Assembly: GCA_026018925.1 (NCBI GenBank)
Contig: JAKSZU010000029.1
Span: forward strand, 11,073,378-11,137,377
Length of the DNA stretch: 64,000 nt
Source: Tupaia tana
Lineage: Eukaryota > Chordata > Mammalia > Scandentia > Tupaiidae
Direction of reading: 5' to 3'
In this document: piece after piece, positions 10,466 to 20,553 of the stretch
Layout: each line of letters begins with the position of its first letter
How positions within the stretch are numbered: the first letter of the stretch is position 1
Position numbers and translations under genes: made by a program
Notes under the pieces: generated by a model
Seen by the model: only the letters and a program-made list of their open reading frames with translations
Told to the model about the DNA's origin: nothing
The model's database searches: none

Positions 10466-10784
10466 GGGAACCAGCAGTTAGCGTAATGGCTATGTCGCTG
10501 GACTCCCACGTAGTCGACCGTGGTTCGCGTCTCGGACCCGGTGGCTTACAACTCACGCCGGGCGCGTGTGCGTGCGTGCCCAAGATCCCGAGGGGAGAAT
10601 GGAGGAGAAGGGATTGCGGCGTGACCATCCCCCCTGGGGGGTGATTTCTCGCTTTCTGTCTCTATGTCTCTCTCTGTCTGTCTGGCGAGCGCACGCGCCC
10701 TATAGCGAAAAACCTCTCCAAAAAAAAAAATAAATAAAATAAAAAAAAATAAAAAAAAATAAAAAAAAAAAAATAAAAAAAAAA
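10466..10784 (+). repeat. Long tRNA-SINE, young subfamily
   Basis: CpG-rich and near the family consensus, with B box GGTTCGCGTC. Perfect duplication AATAAAGGTAACTT at 10,452-10,465 and 10,785-10,798. The tail is about 70 bp of A runs broken by single T. Confidence 0.95.
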
Positions 10785-10968
10785 AATAAAGGTAACTTAA
10801 TCTTTCTGTGGGAAAACAGTAGTTAGCAATACAAATTTAATCTGTAAATTTATATATAAATTCAGTAAGGAACATATCTAAACCCTGCATTGCCACATAA
10901 TCACCTATTTTGTGAAAACAATAAAAATGACATACTTTTTGAATAAGTGTACATCAAAAGCAAAAAAG

Positions 10969-11388
10969 TTAATTTTTACTTTTTTCTTTATTGCTAACTT
11001 TTGATGCATTTTTAGGTTTTGGTTCCCAGAGGGCATTTTTCACAAATCTTGAAGCTGCACTTCTATCCACTTTGCCAGCCTTTTTCTTGTCTGTTATCTC
11101 TTTGACTCTGTTCATGGATACTCTGATTCTTTCCAATCCTGCTTTACTGGATGTTCCTTAGGATTAACTCCTTGAGTTGCTAAATAAACCCAAAACATTG
11201 AATTTAACGTGTATGCAGAAACTAAGTCCACTTTTGCTTGTTCATGTGGATCCAACTTCTGCAACAACTCATTTCTAGAAACAAACATCATAGTCTTTAG
11301 CATCTCATCCACAGCACCAATGGAATCCTCAAACATTGATAAATACTCATGAATTTCTACTGGATAGTCTTCATTAATCACTTCCCAT
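10969..11388 (-). pseudogene. C1DP: C1D processed pseudogene
   Basis: Minus-strand sequence encodes [20 protein letters not shown], then [40 protein letters not shown] and [19 protein letters not shown]. That is C1D, the nuclear exosome cofactor and DNA-binding corepressor. After VKQ the frame shifts. In another frame the family end follows: [19 protein letters not shown], with a stop at 10,969. A small deletion after the ATG (11,388) also breaks the start (human MAGEEINEDYP). No introns are present, so it is a retrocopy of a gene of about 141 codons, now non-coding. The 3' UTR probably continues below 10,969 and was later hit by the SINE at 10,466. It follows a U6 copy on the same strand. 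Confidence 0.93.
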
Positions 11389-11447
11389 TATAAAAAACTA
11401 GGAAAAAGATTGAATAGAAATCATACTGGAGACAGAATTTGTTCTTT

Positions 11448-11554
11448 AAAAGTATGGAACACTTCATGAATTTGTGATTTATCCTTGTGCAGGGGCCATG
11501 CGAATCTTCTCTGTATGGTCCCAATTTTAGTATACATGCTGCTGAAGCAAGCAC
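11448..11554 (-). pseudogene. RNU6P: U6 snRNA pseudogene, full length
   Basis: The reverse complement begins GTGCTTGCTTCAGCAGCATG and runs through TATACTAAAATTGGGACCAT and GCATGGCCCCTGCACAAGGA to CATACTTTT. This is the 107-nt U6 layout with scattered substitutions, for example in the ACAGAGA region. No U6-type upstream promoter (PSE/TATA) is visible. It lies immediately upstream of the C1D retrocopy in the same orientation, which suggests a bipartite retrotransposed copy rather than a snRNA gene. Confidence 0.93.
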
Positions 11555-11639
11555 AGGGCATGTAATATTTAAGGTATGACAGAGCAGGAACTGTTAGGCA
11601 GTGATAAAAAATGATGAATGCTTTTAACACACAGTGCAG

Positions 11640-12490
11640 CGACAAATGGTTATCAAGAGGAGATAATCCTTCTGCCCATCATCTCTACATATGATAATCA
11701 ATTAATTGTAGAGTTGCCTGTTATAGCGCATTATCATTTTATGTTGCCTCAGCATTAATTGTGAATGTCAGTTTAACTTTTTTATCCCAGAAGCAGGACT
11801 CAGTCACGTTTGACAGTTTTCAGTTTACTACCTCTTCCCAAGTCTTAAATGTGTTCAATCCAGTTATCTGCCTTATATGACTATACCCAGTGGCCTTCTC
11901 CTTTTATGACAGCAAAGATACAAATACTTCACTCACCCCACCGCCCCAACATAGACTACCAAAATACGCATTCTTCCATGGCAGTATAACTACATAAACC
12001 ATAGGCCTGCCTGTGTAAATCTATAAATTAGAATTTCTCTATAGGAACCTGTGTGGATCCACCAGTTCCTCATTAATTCTCTCATGTTCTTCACTCACTG
12101 GTTTAATGTCTGTGACCTGGACAGCTGTCTCCTTCCTATTTTCCCATGAGGTATGCTGCCCTTTTTTCTCTGGAAACTAAGTAATACACTGCTCTGTTAC
12201 TTCATATGTAATGTGTCTAATCTGACTGGTACATCCAAACTTAACTTCTTTCCTGGTCACAGTTCTCCTATAGAGTGGCTACTTTAGTAGGACTAAGCTG
12301 AACACTGGTCATACAATAGCCACAAGGGTATCTACCAGTATAAACAAGTTTCTCATGAGAAGGACACCTAGTCATGGGTTGGGCTTTATGGCATTAAGCC
12401 ATACACCAGTATAAAAAAGAATATCATGAAAGGTACACTATCGCTATTAAAAACAAATCCTTTGAACCTTCATCAGGGCAAAGTTAAGAG
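11640..12490. other. Unrecognised intergenic stretch
   Basis: Mixed-composition sequence without convincing frames. It contains a small local repeat (AGTATAAACAAGTTTCTCATG / AGTATAAAAAAGAATATCATG). Nothing I can name. Confidence 0.5.
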
Positions 12491-12496
12491 TTTATA

Positions 12497-12764
12497 GGGA
12501 TCAGCAGTTAGCATAATGGCTACGTCACTGGACTCGCATATAGTCGACTGTGGTTGGAGTCTCAGACCCGGTGGCTTAAATTCATGCTGGGTGTGTGTGC
12601 ATGCGTGCCCAAGATCCCAAGAGGAGAATGGAGGAGAAGGGATTGCAGCATGGCCATCCCCCTGGGGGGTGATTTCTCACTTTCTATCTCTCTTTCTGGT
12701 GAGCGCACACACCCTGTAGTAAAAACCTCTAAAAAATAAATAAATAAGTAAATAAATAAATAAA
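12497..12764 (+). repeat. Long tRNA-SINE
   Basis: Complete copy with a mutated B box (GGTTGGAGTCT) and an (AAAT)n tail. Confidence 0.9.
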
Positions 12765-12799
12765 AGTATTTCAGGATTTCACAGCAGGAAGAATTTTCT

Positions 12800-13130
12800 T
12801 ATATAATAAATCAAACTCAAAGAAGAGATGGGCAAATTCAACTCCATTAAAATTAGGAAGAGTCCATCAAAATGTAGAATAAAGTGAAAAGAGAAACCAC
12901 CATCAGAAAAAAAAAATATGTGCAATCCCTACCAATGATAATGCTACCAGAGTAAGTTAAGGAAGGAAATAATAAAACAGACAACTAAATTAAATATGAG
13001 AAAACAATTAATCTTTCAGATGAACTGCCCCCATCCTGAAGCTATATAGGAACCTCCCAACCCCAATCACACAGTAGCTTAAGCTCAGAAATGCTCTGAA
13101 AGGGACTAGTTAATGAGCAGCAGACACTTC
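12800..13130 (+). repeat. Old LINE-1, ORF2 3' fragment
   Basis: GGGCAAATTCAACTCCATTA followed by AGAATAAAGTGAAAAGAGAA and ACCAC matches the ORF2 segment GGGACTTCATTAAAATTAAA..AGAGTGAAAAGACAACC. Too decayed to delimit exactly. Confidence 0.5.
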
Positions 13131-13184
13131 TAATTCTAAGAGTTTCAGAACCTGTGCCAGAAACTGGGGTCAATGAGCAAGCAC

Positions 13185-13435
13185 TTTTTTTTTGGAGAGG
13201 TTTTTGTTATAGGGCACATGTGCTCGCCAGAAAGACAGAGAGAGACAGAAAGTAAGAAATCATCCCCCGGGGGGATGGCCACACTGCAATTCCTTCTTCT
13301 CCATTCTCCTCTTGGGATCTTGGGTAGGCATGCACACATGCAAGGCGTGAGTTTAAGCCACCAGGTCCAGGACTCCAACTGCAGTCGACTTCATGGGAGT
13401 CCAGCAACATAGCCATTATGCCAACTGCTGGTCCC
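13185..13435 (-). repeat. Long tRNA-SINE
   Basis: Complete; bordered on the right by T-rich sequence (13,436-13,468) that probably belongs to the target. Confidence 0.9.
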
Positions 13436-13780
13436 AGTTTTGTTTTTTTTTGTTTTTTTTTTTTTTAAATTATATCACGGACCCAAATAAAAGCTCAAAT
13501 TTATAAACCCTTTATCCGGCATGTAGAACCCAAAGGTATCTTTCTGTATGTCTGACCCTCACAGACTTTCTCAATTTGCAAAAATTACTATGAGTAAATT
13601 GTGGATGAAAAATTAAACTGTTGATATTATTAAATTTTAAGCAAACCCTATAAATATCAATAGGTATGATTAAAGAATCCCCCTCACCCACTATCCTTTG
13701 CGTTGTGGAAAAGTGGCAAATTGCAAAGAAACATCTTCCCATTATTTTGCTGATAACCTCTTTTTACCTTCCATAGGCCA

Positions 13781-13848
13781 GAAAGGAAGGAAGGAAGGAA
13801 GGAAGGAAGGAAGGAAGGAAGGAAGGAAGGAAGGAAGGAAGGAAGGAA
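13781..13848 (+). repeat. (GGAA)n microsatellite
   Basis: About 16 nearly perfect tetranucleotide units. The short Lys/Gly/Arg-rich reading frame across it is a by-product of the repeat. Confidence 0.95.
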
Positions 13849-14523
13849 ACATACAAATGACTGAATTTTTTACAGCTGAGTTTCAGGTATTAGTCTCTTA
13901 TTTCTCACATGAACTGTTGAAACACATTAACAATTTCTGATCTAGTGCTTTACTGAGAAAAAAACTTAAAATGTCTGTTTAAAGTGAAGCACGGGAGACA
14001 ATTAATTGATGGTTGAAAACTGAGGAAAGTGACGTTAGAGAATCCGGGAAGGGAACTGGAAATTTCGGGATTTACTTCCTGCCTTATGAAGATGTAGGCT
14101 CGGGGAACAAGGTCGTGGATTTGAGATCTTGCTTCCCACATCTATTAATAGATAAATCAAGAGAAAACTGGTCCTCTGTGGAGAAAGTCGGAGCACAGTC
14201 CCTCCCGGCACGAACCCCACAAATCGGGACTCTCCAGACGATCCTCCCGTCCTCACTGCACAATCTGGGGAGACGTGGGAATGCGGGCGCAGAGCTGCGC
14301 AGAAAGAAGCAACGGCTGAGGTCCACGCTGCCAAACCAGGACAAAACAGGGCGCCTGGGGGTCCCGCCGCCGGCCCAGGCTCCACCTTGCGGTAGGAGGG
14401 GACCGCCAGCGGCGGACTTGGAGCCACAGACTCCGGGGAGGCCCGGGTCGGTCACGGCCGAAGCCAGCAGGCTCCAACCGCTCTCCTTCCCCCGTCTGGG
14501 GACACCTAGCCCCGCACACTCAC

Positions 14524-14650
14524 CATTTTGCAGCTTCAGGGTGTTTCTACGCCCTCCCTACGGCCCCTCTGTCAGGAAAGGTCACAGTGCCATGCAGCAC
14601 GAGACGAGAGACCTCGCTCCAGAGCTGAAACCCGAAGGAATATTGCAACC
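14524..14650 (-). CDS. Putative first exon ending at the start codon (KRAB-ZNF-like), partial
   Basis: On the minus strand about 125 nt of 5' UTR leads to GCTGCAAAATG, directly followed by a consensus donor GTGAGT (14,523-14,518). A first exon ending exactly after the ATG is typical of many KRAB zinc-finger genes, whose next exon carries the KRAB A box. I found no KRAB A-box or C2H2 finger sequence between here and position 1. The rest of the gene is therefore outside the window, or the promoter is orphaned. Exon identity is inferred; no family residue is visible. Confidence 0.35.
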
Positions 14651-14678
14651 ATCAGGAAGAAAAGACGTCGCGAGACTG

Positions 14679-14766
14679 TGACGTCACCCTTGCTGCGTGC
14701 CTGATTGGGCAATTTGCAGACCTTCGCCTCAGCACCTCTGATTGGACGGCAATATGGCCCCGCCCC
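14679..14766 (-). promoter_or_regulatory. Minus-strand core promoter elements
   Basis: Read toward lower coordinates: a GC box (CCCCGCCCC on plus, 14,758-14,766), two CCAAT boxes (ATTGG on plus, 14,741-14,745 and 14,704-14,708) and a perfect palindromic CRE TGACGTCA (14,679-14,686). Their order and spacing fit a TATA-less housekeeping promoter firing to the left, with a start near 14,650. Confidence 0.55.
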
Positions 14767-14839
14767 TTTGGCTCTGAGTGACAGAGGATCAGACAACTGA
14801 CTGAGCCAGAAAGACTGGTTCTTGGCCACACCCCTTAAC

Positions 14840-15150
14840 GTACCTGATTCCTCCCCACACGGATCTAGCCCTGACCTGGGGATATTTGCATTTAAGTGAA
14901 ACGTGCTTCAAGCTTCCAGAACTGCTAATAGTGTCTTGCTGCACCCAGTGGGTTTTTTCTGTTTCTTCCTCCTAGACGCAGGTCTCAAGAGTGCACAGGA
15001 ATTCAGACCGCTGTCCTTAGAGCAGGAACAGCGGCCAAGCCAGACCACGTTGGGCCAGTAGAGAGAGCGTGAGGTCCTTCAGCGTTCAGGGATCTGGGAT
15101 AGGGCTCTTGGAGGCAGGGCCACAGCTTTTTCATACCCTCGTTGTCTTTT
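14840..15150. other. Unrecognised sequence upstream of the CpG island
   Basis: No gene or named repeat; moderate GC content. Confidence 0.45.
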
Positions 15151-15152
15151 AT

Positions 15153-15333
15153 AAAAAGAATTATTTTATTTAATGTTATTAATTTATTCATTTATTTTAA
15201 TTTTAATTTGACCAGAGAGAGAGAGAGAGGGTCAGTGAGAAAGCTGAAGGAACACGGCAGGTCCGAGACTCAAACCATAGTTGGCCATTGGGAGTGTCCA
15301 GCACCTTAACCACCATACCACCTGCTGGTCCCC
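15153..15333 (-). repeat. Short-form tRNA-SINE
   Basis: A/T-rich tail at left, (GA)n from the CT-rich segment, head ending in CACCTGCTGGTCCCC. Confidence 0.88.
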
Positions 15334-15389
15334 ATACCTTAGTTTTCAATTCACTCATTTTCAGCTAAGACAATAAAAAACATCAAGAG

Positions 15390-15960
15390 AACGCAGTTGT
15401 TAAATGTAAGGACAAAAAGTCTGACTGATTTTTCCTATTTTCCAAAGTTCTTTCAAAAGGTACTGGGGAACTCATGGCCACAAACATTAACAGACCCTTT
15501 TTTTTTTTTTTTTCCATTTACAGTATTCTTCCTACATCCTGTCCCTGGCATAGTATCTTGGAGATGTATAGTTTCAACCAATTACGGTGTGTTCTTTTGC
15601 TAACCTCCTCCCTAGACACAGAGCTTCCCTTTTCCTTGAGATGTAGATTAGGTTTTTCTTTTACTAATCTCTTCCCAAAACACAGATCTTCCCTTCCAAT
15701 CACCAATTTAGGAATTGTGGAACCCACCTACAACCTACAAACCACCCCCCCCAGCTTCTACATGGCCCGCCTTTTTTGGGCCAGACCAATGGAAATCTCT
15801 TCACTAATTTTGTCTGTCAATCTCAAAAAATCAAATAAAAAGAAACCCTGTATATGATCACCCCGAGAAAAGGCATATATGCCTCCTCTCTGAGCCTAGG
15901 TCACTCATATTCTGCTTGGAAAGAAATCGCATTAATTATTAATTTTTAGAGTTGGTTATT
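15390..15960 (+). mobile_element. Possible ERV1-type LTR plus unidentified repeat, copy 2
   Basis: The first 130 bp match the repeat at 1,640-1,795. The rest has LTR-like traits: CCAAT-type motifs (CCAATCACCAATTT, AGACCAATGG), then AATAAAAAG near 15,834 and a pyrimidine-rich end. Termini and target duplication are not resolved. A fossil; the family is uncertain. Confidence 0.35.
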
Positions 15961-16285
15961 TTTCCACCAACAAATGTATGAGAAAATCGGGTTTATATAG
16001 CAACAATATTTTATAAAGAAATCAACTGGAGTGAAAAATAATCATTTTTGAACTAGCTCAAGTCAGCAGCCTGCTTTACATACTATTTGTAATGAAAAAC
16101 CTGCATTCAGGAGGTGAAACATATTCCCAAGCTGGGAAGCCAGTCTCTGCTGAAATAAAGCCCAGAATACATAAATTCCTGGTAAGGGGAAGGGAAACCG
16201 AAGGATTTAACTCTGGAAGCTCAACATGCAATCCTGTCCCGTGCTCCCATATGGAAACACTCCTTTTTTCAAGACCATCATTTTC

Positions 16286-16550
16286 GGGACCAGCAGTTAG
16301 CGTAATGGCTATGTCACTGGACTTCCACGTAGTCGACCGAGGTTCGAGTCCCAGACACAGTGGCTTTAACTCACACCGGGCACTTGTGCATGCGTGCCCA
16401 AGACCCCGAGAGGAGAATGGAGGAGAAGGGATTGCGGCATGGCCATCCCCCCTGGGGGGTGATTTCTCGCTTTCTGTCTCTATCTCTCTCTGTCTGTCTG
16501 GCAAGTGCATGCGCCCTATAGTAAAAACCTCTCAAAAAAAAATTTTTTTT
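16286..16550 (+). repeat. Long tRNA-SINE, near consensus
   Basis: Intact A and B boxes (TAGCGTAATGG, GGTTCGAGTCC), complete body, A-rich tail. Confidence 0.95.
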
Positions 16551-16626
16551 TTCACCCGCAGTTAACTGTCAAATGGAGTCAATCTCAGATTGACTAAATA
16601 ACCTGGGATATTCAGACACCCTTCCG

Positions 16627-16943
16627 GGTGCACCAGATGGTGTGGTGGTTAAGGCATTGGTCTCCCACATGTTCGACTACAGTTCAAGTCCCAGACCTGG
16701 CAGCTTGAAAATCATGCTGGGTGTGTGTGCGTGCATACCCCAAATCCTGAGAGGACAGTACATGCCCAATAATCCTGAGTCCTCTGAGAGGAGAGTGCAT
16801 ATCCAAATCCCAAGAGGAAATAGAGGAGAAAGGATTGTGTCCTGGCCATCTCCCTTGAAGGGTGATTTCTTACTTTCTCTCTCTCTGTCTCAGTCTGTCT
16901 CTCTGGAGAGTATCAACTCCCTATGGCAAAAACTAAAAAATAA
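16627..16943 (+). repeat. Long tRNA-SINE with duplicated body segment
   Basis: About 55 bp around CAAATCCTGAGAGGA is repeated in variant form (CCTGAGTCCTCTGAGAGGAG, then CAAATCCCAAGAGGA). This copy is longer than its relatives. Confidence 0.88.
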
Positions 16944-17276
16944 AATAACAGAAACAGAAACCCATTCTCTAAGAGGAAACCCAGTCAATGTCCAAATCTG
17001 CACTTCACAGATTTTCTTCACATATGAAAATTAGTCTGGCTCCAGGGGCTCTATACATAGCAATACCAAAATACAGTTAAATAGCCCCAAGGCAACCAGA
17101 ATTAAAAACTCAGAAAGCACATAAATCCCCAAGGGTGTCTGCATGTGGCCTTTCTGCTTTCCAGTGCTCTGCAGCTTCCCACTGTCAAGCACCTTCCTGT
17201 ATTTATCTGAGAAGCTGGAGTCCATTCACAGGCTAGGAAGTCTCCCCAAGAAGCACTAAGGGACTATAATTTCCTT

Positions 17277-17550
17277 CTTTTTTTTTTTTTTCTTTTTTTG
17301 GAGAGGTTTTTGCTATAGGGCGCGTGCGCTGGCCAGACAGACAGAGAGAGACAGAGAGATAGAAAGCAGGAAATCACCCCCCCAGGGAGGATGGCCACGC
17401 CGCAATCCCTTCTCCTCCATTCTCCTCTCGGGATCTTGGGCACGCATGCACACGCGCCCGGCGTGAGTTTAAGCTGCCGGGTCCGGGACTCGAACCGCGG
17501 TCGACTACGTGGGAGTCCAGCGACATAGCCATTACGCTAACTGCTGGTCC
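17277..17550 (-). repeat. Long tRNA-SINE, near consensus
   Basis: CpG-rich copy with the standard B box; the poly(T) tail at the left has two T runs split by C. Confidence 0.95.
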
Positions 17551-17993
17551 CTTATTTTTGTAGGCTCAGGACTCAGTTACTGTCCTCAGGCCTCTGCCTC
17601 CCACTGTAGGTTACTCCCCTGCTTCATACCAACACTGGTAAGTTAAATGAGATAAAGGTCCTCAATCATTTTGCTTGAATAAGAAACCAATACTTTACCC
17701 AATAAAAGGAGCTTACCAGTTCATGCTCTTTCCCTCCTGGTTAATCCTGATGAACCTCCTTTCCTCTTGTATTATCATATAAAGTGGGGAAGCAAAGGAG
17801 GCCTGAGCTCTTCAGTAGCTCCAAAGCCAGGAACTGGAGGCCTGATGGTTTACATTTCCAATGGAAAAGTGTTGGGCAGCCAGAGTGAGTTCCCATGGAG
17901 TTTATCTTTGATAACAGATTTCTTCTAGAGAGTAGCCAAGTTTGTAGTTTTGTTTTTCAAAATTCTGCTTCAACAAGATGTTAAAAAGAAGAG
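17551..17993. other. Unrecognised stretch
   Basis: Contains CCAATAAAAGGAGC and a CT-rich segment that could be LTR-derived, but no ends are visible. No coding frame. Confidence 0.4.
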
Positions 17994-17994
17994 G

Positions 17995-18246
17995 TGGGCC
18001 CAGCAGTTGGCGTAATGGCTATGTCACTGGACTTCCATGTAATCAACCGCAGTTCGAGTCCTGGACCCAGTGGCTTAAACTCACCATGGACACATGTGCG
18101 TGTGTGCCCAAGATCCCCAGAAGAGAATGGAGAAGAAGGGATTGAGGCAGGGCCATCCACCCCGGGGAGGGGGTTGATTTCTCACTTTCTGTCTCTCTAG
18201 CGAGCGCACAGGCCCTATAACAAAAACCTCTCCAAAAAATAAAAAG
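17995..18246 (+). repeat. Long tRNA-SINE
   Basis: Target duplication AAAAGAAGAGG at 17,984-17,994 and 18,247-18,257. Confidence 0.9.
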
Positions 18247-18257
18247 AAAAAGAAGAG

Positions 18258-18605
18258 GCTATGAAAACTCATCTGATTTCAGATGATGGAATAGGGCCAC
18301 CCAGAAACCCTTCCTGAAGAATGGGTTGAATCAATCATCTCCATAGCTCCAGTCCCCCTCCAATGGCTGGTGGACGAAGAAAGTAAACGTCTGCTCTAAG
18401 AAGCAGGTAACTGGACATGCACATTTGTAAGCAGGAGGAAGCCATCAGGAAGGAGAGGTCTGAGCACGTCAGATGAGTTATATGAGTATGCCTGTCCAAA
18501 CAAAGATTGCTCTGTGTCCTCACAGATGAATAAGGTCATGCTTGGAATTCCCTCCGCAGGGATCTGGCCTGATTGATAATGCAGTTCTATAAATGCACGT
18601 GTTTG
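18258..18605. other. Unrecognised stretch
   Basis: No convincing frame or named repeat. Confidence 0.45.
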
Positions 18606-18621
18606 TCTCATTATCTTTTTT

Positions 18622-19290
18622 TTTTAATTTCAATTTATTTATTTGCATTCATTCACTGTACATCATTACAGCATACAAAATGAGATTTTCCATCCAGAGT
18701 ACACTGTATATTGTCTCAATCCAGCACATCAACAAACATGTTATTGTCAGCAGATGATCTTCCATTTCTTGTTTTCTGTATGTTTAGCCTTTTCCCCCCA
18801 TCCTTGATTCCCTATCTCCTACCCTCTGCCATCTCCCATTCTCCTCCCACACTGTCTCTGGTATCTATGTTTGCTTTTTATACTGTTTTCCCCCCACATT
18901 TTATTGAATCACCAAAGACCCTAACCAATCCAAATATCCTCATAGCAAACACAGGTGACATCCACATTTCCATGAACACAAGTCTAACTTTATGCATCCT
19001 ATAAAGTAGCACCTAGCTGGGGCTACATATCCTACTGCAGTCATTGAATAAATATATATATTTTTTTCCTGAAACTTTACACACTGCATAGTGACTCAAT
19101 CATGCACATTACAAAACATTTTCCATTTCTAGTTCCTAGAAATATTTCCACCCCTCTTTCTGACCCTCTGTCCCTTCCCACCCTCCTCGCACACCACCTC
19201 CAGTGTCCACAATTGCCCTTCATTCCCTTCCCACCCACATTGCATTGATCACACAATTTCCTACATAATCTAACTACTTTCAATGGTGAG
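18622..19290 (-). repeat. Doubled LINE-1-like 3' UTR module
   Basis: Two successive blocks (18,622-19,045 and 19,060-19,290) each carry TTTCC.TTTCT on plus, a pyrimidine-rich tract (polypurine in the element), a CTC(T/C)(G)GT(G/A)TC block and an ATTG(A)ATCA segment. The same module appears singly in the truncated LINE-1 copies at 31.9, 44.0, 47.7 and 50.6 kb. Confidence 0.65.
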
Positions 19291-19551
19291 TTCACTCATT
19301 ACTACTAAGAAAACCAGTTTTAACTTAAATCAAAGAAATGCCAAGGAATTTTGCTTAAAGCCAGGAAACAGGTTAGAATTCTGTTCAAATGGTAGGTGCA
19401 TGAACCTATCAGTCTCATGTACTTTTATCTTCTGTTTTGGTTCAATTTTCCTGGTTAAATTCTGGGATATAATATTCAACTCCAGACTTGTCCCTATGAT
19501 TAAGTTGGCCACTTTCTTAGTTTTTGGACTCTTATTTCCATGTGTCTGTGT

Positions 19552-20553
19552 TTAATTTTCTTGATACAGCACACCCTTGAGAACTTCTTGGAGATCTGGT
19601 CTGGTGCTGGTAAATTCTTTCAGATTTTGTTTATCTGAGAATATTCTTGTCTTTTCTTCCCACCTGAAAGATAATCTTGCCGGGTACAGTATTCTAGGCT
19701 GAAATTGCTTCTCTCGTAACACCTTGAATATATTTTCCCATTCTCTCCTCGCTTGCATTGTTTCCAATGAGAGATCTTCTGTTAGCCTGATGGGATGTCC
19801 TTTGTAGGTAACTTGATGTTTTTCTCTTGCCAATCTTAGTATCTTGTCTTTGTCTGCGGTTTTGGTCAACCTGGCTATAATGTGTCTTGGAGAAGATCTT
19901 TTTGGGTTGATTCTTTTTGGGGTCCTTTGTATTTCCTGGGACTGGATCTTCAAATGCCTCTCTAGGTTTGGAAAGTTTTCTTGCAGGATTTCATGGAATA
20001 GATTATCAATGCCCTTATGGGTCTCTTCACCTTCTGGAATGCCAATTATATGGATATTTGGACATTTGATGGTATCCAGTACTTCTCGCATATCATTCTC
20101 AAATTTTTGGGCAATTTTCTCAGTCTTCATGGTGGATTTTTCTAGGCCAGCCATTTTCTCTTCTACATCTGAGATTCTGTTTTCTGAATGATCTAGCCTG
20201 CTTTTAATACTTTCGAGGGAGATTTTGACTTCTTGTATTATAGACTTCATCTCTAGAAGTTCCGTTTGAGTCTTTTGTAAAGTGTGTAATTCCTCTTTTA
20301 GATCTAGCAAGAATTTCCTCATCTCCTGAAACTCGTCAACTTCTTTCTCCTTTCTCTTTAGCAGTTCATTATCTCTCTTCTCTTCCATCTCTGTTAGCTT
20401 CGACATTATGAATGCTCTAAATTCCTTATCAGACATTTCCATGATTTTCACTGAACTGCTTGTGGATGGAGAAGAGTTACTCTTTTCCCTTGGAGGAGAG
20501 GTATTTTCTCGTTTTCCCATATTTCTCGTGATCCGGTGGTGATTTCTTGTCAT
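19552..20553 (-). CDS. LINE-1-type ORF1p, 333 aa, open
   Basis: An RNA-binding chaperone that coats the element RNA in cytoplasmic RNPs. Domains in order: a basic, serine-rich N-terminus (1-45); a long coiled coil (about 50-160, heptads through LLKRKEKEVDEFQEMRKF and IKSRLDHSENRISDVEEKM); an RRM starting at PNIHIIGIPEGEE (165-177); the conserved TPKRINPKRSSPRHIIARLT (211-230) and REKHQVTYKGHPIRL; and a C-terminal domain with LETMQARREW and FQPRILYPARLSF (284-296). Human LINE-1 ORF1p is 338 aa with the same signatures (RHIIVRFTK, AREKGRVTLKGKPIRL, LQARREW, FQPRISYPAKLSF). There are no internal stops. The first ATG (20,553) gives a full N-terminus. No ORF2 follows. Confidence 0.95.
   Translation of the reverse strand: MTRNHHRITRNMGKRENTSPPREKSNSSPSTSSSVKIMEMSDKEFRAFIMSKLTEMEEKRDNELLKRKEKEVDEFQEMRKFLLDLKEELHTLQKTQTELLEMKSIIQEVKISLESIKSRLDHSENRISDVEEKMAGLEKSTMKTEKIAQKFENDMREVLDTIKCPNIHIIGIPEGEETHKGIDNLFHEILQENFPNLERHLKIQSQEIQRTPKRINPKRSSPRHIIARLTKTADKDKILRLAREKHQVTYKGHPIRLTEDLSLETMQARREWENIFKVLREKQFQPRILYPARLSFRWEEKTRIFSDKQNLKEFTSTRPDLQEVLKGVLYQEN

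Larger units (their letters stand above)
14030..14830. promoter_or_regulatory. CpG island
   Basis: An abrupt block of GC-rich, CpG-dense sequence in an otherwise AT-rich, CpG-poor region, not made of SINE or other repeat. The CpGs are undecayed, which suggests an unmethylated germline promoter. Open frames on both strands (222 and 130 codons) follow from GC content and show no family resemblance. Confidence 0.85.

Noticed and set aside
10407-10628. Recurrent minus- or plus-strand frames encoding variants of HSPLGILGTHAHAPGVS and TTWESSDIAITLTAG
   Set aside because: They occur in nearly every long SINE at the same place, read antisense through the body and head. They are frame shadows of the SINE, not genes.
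11448-11554. Functional U6 snRNA gene
   Set aside because: Several substitutions and no upstream PSE/TATA promoter; its position next to the C1D retrocopy fits retrotransposition.
13698-13940. Frame with repeated Lys-Glu-Gly-Arg
   Set aside because: Produced by the (GGAA)n microsatellite.
14013-14681. 222-codon plus-strand frame in the CpG island
   Set aside because: The high GC content explains its length. It runs across a likely minus-strand promoter and first exon and has no recognisable domain.
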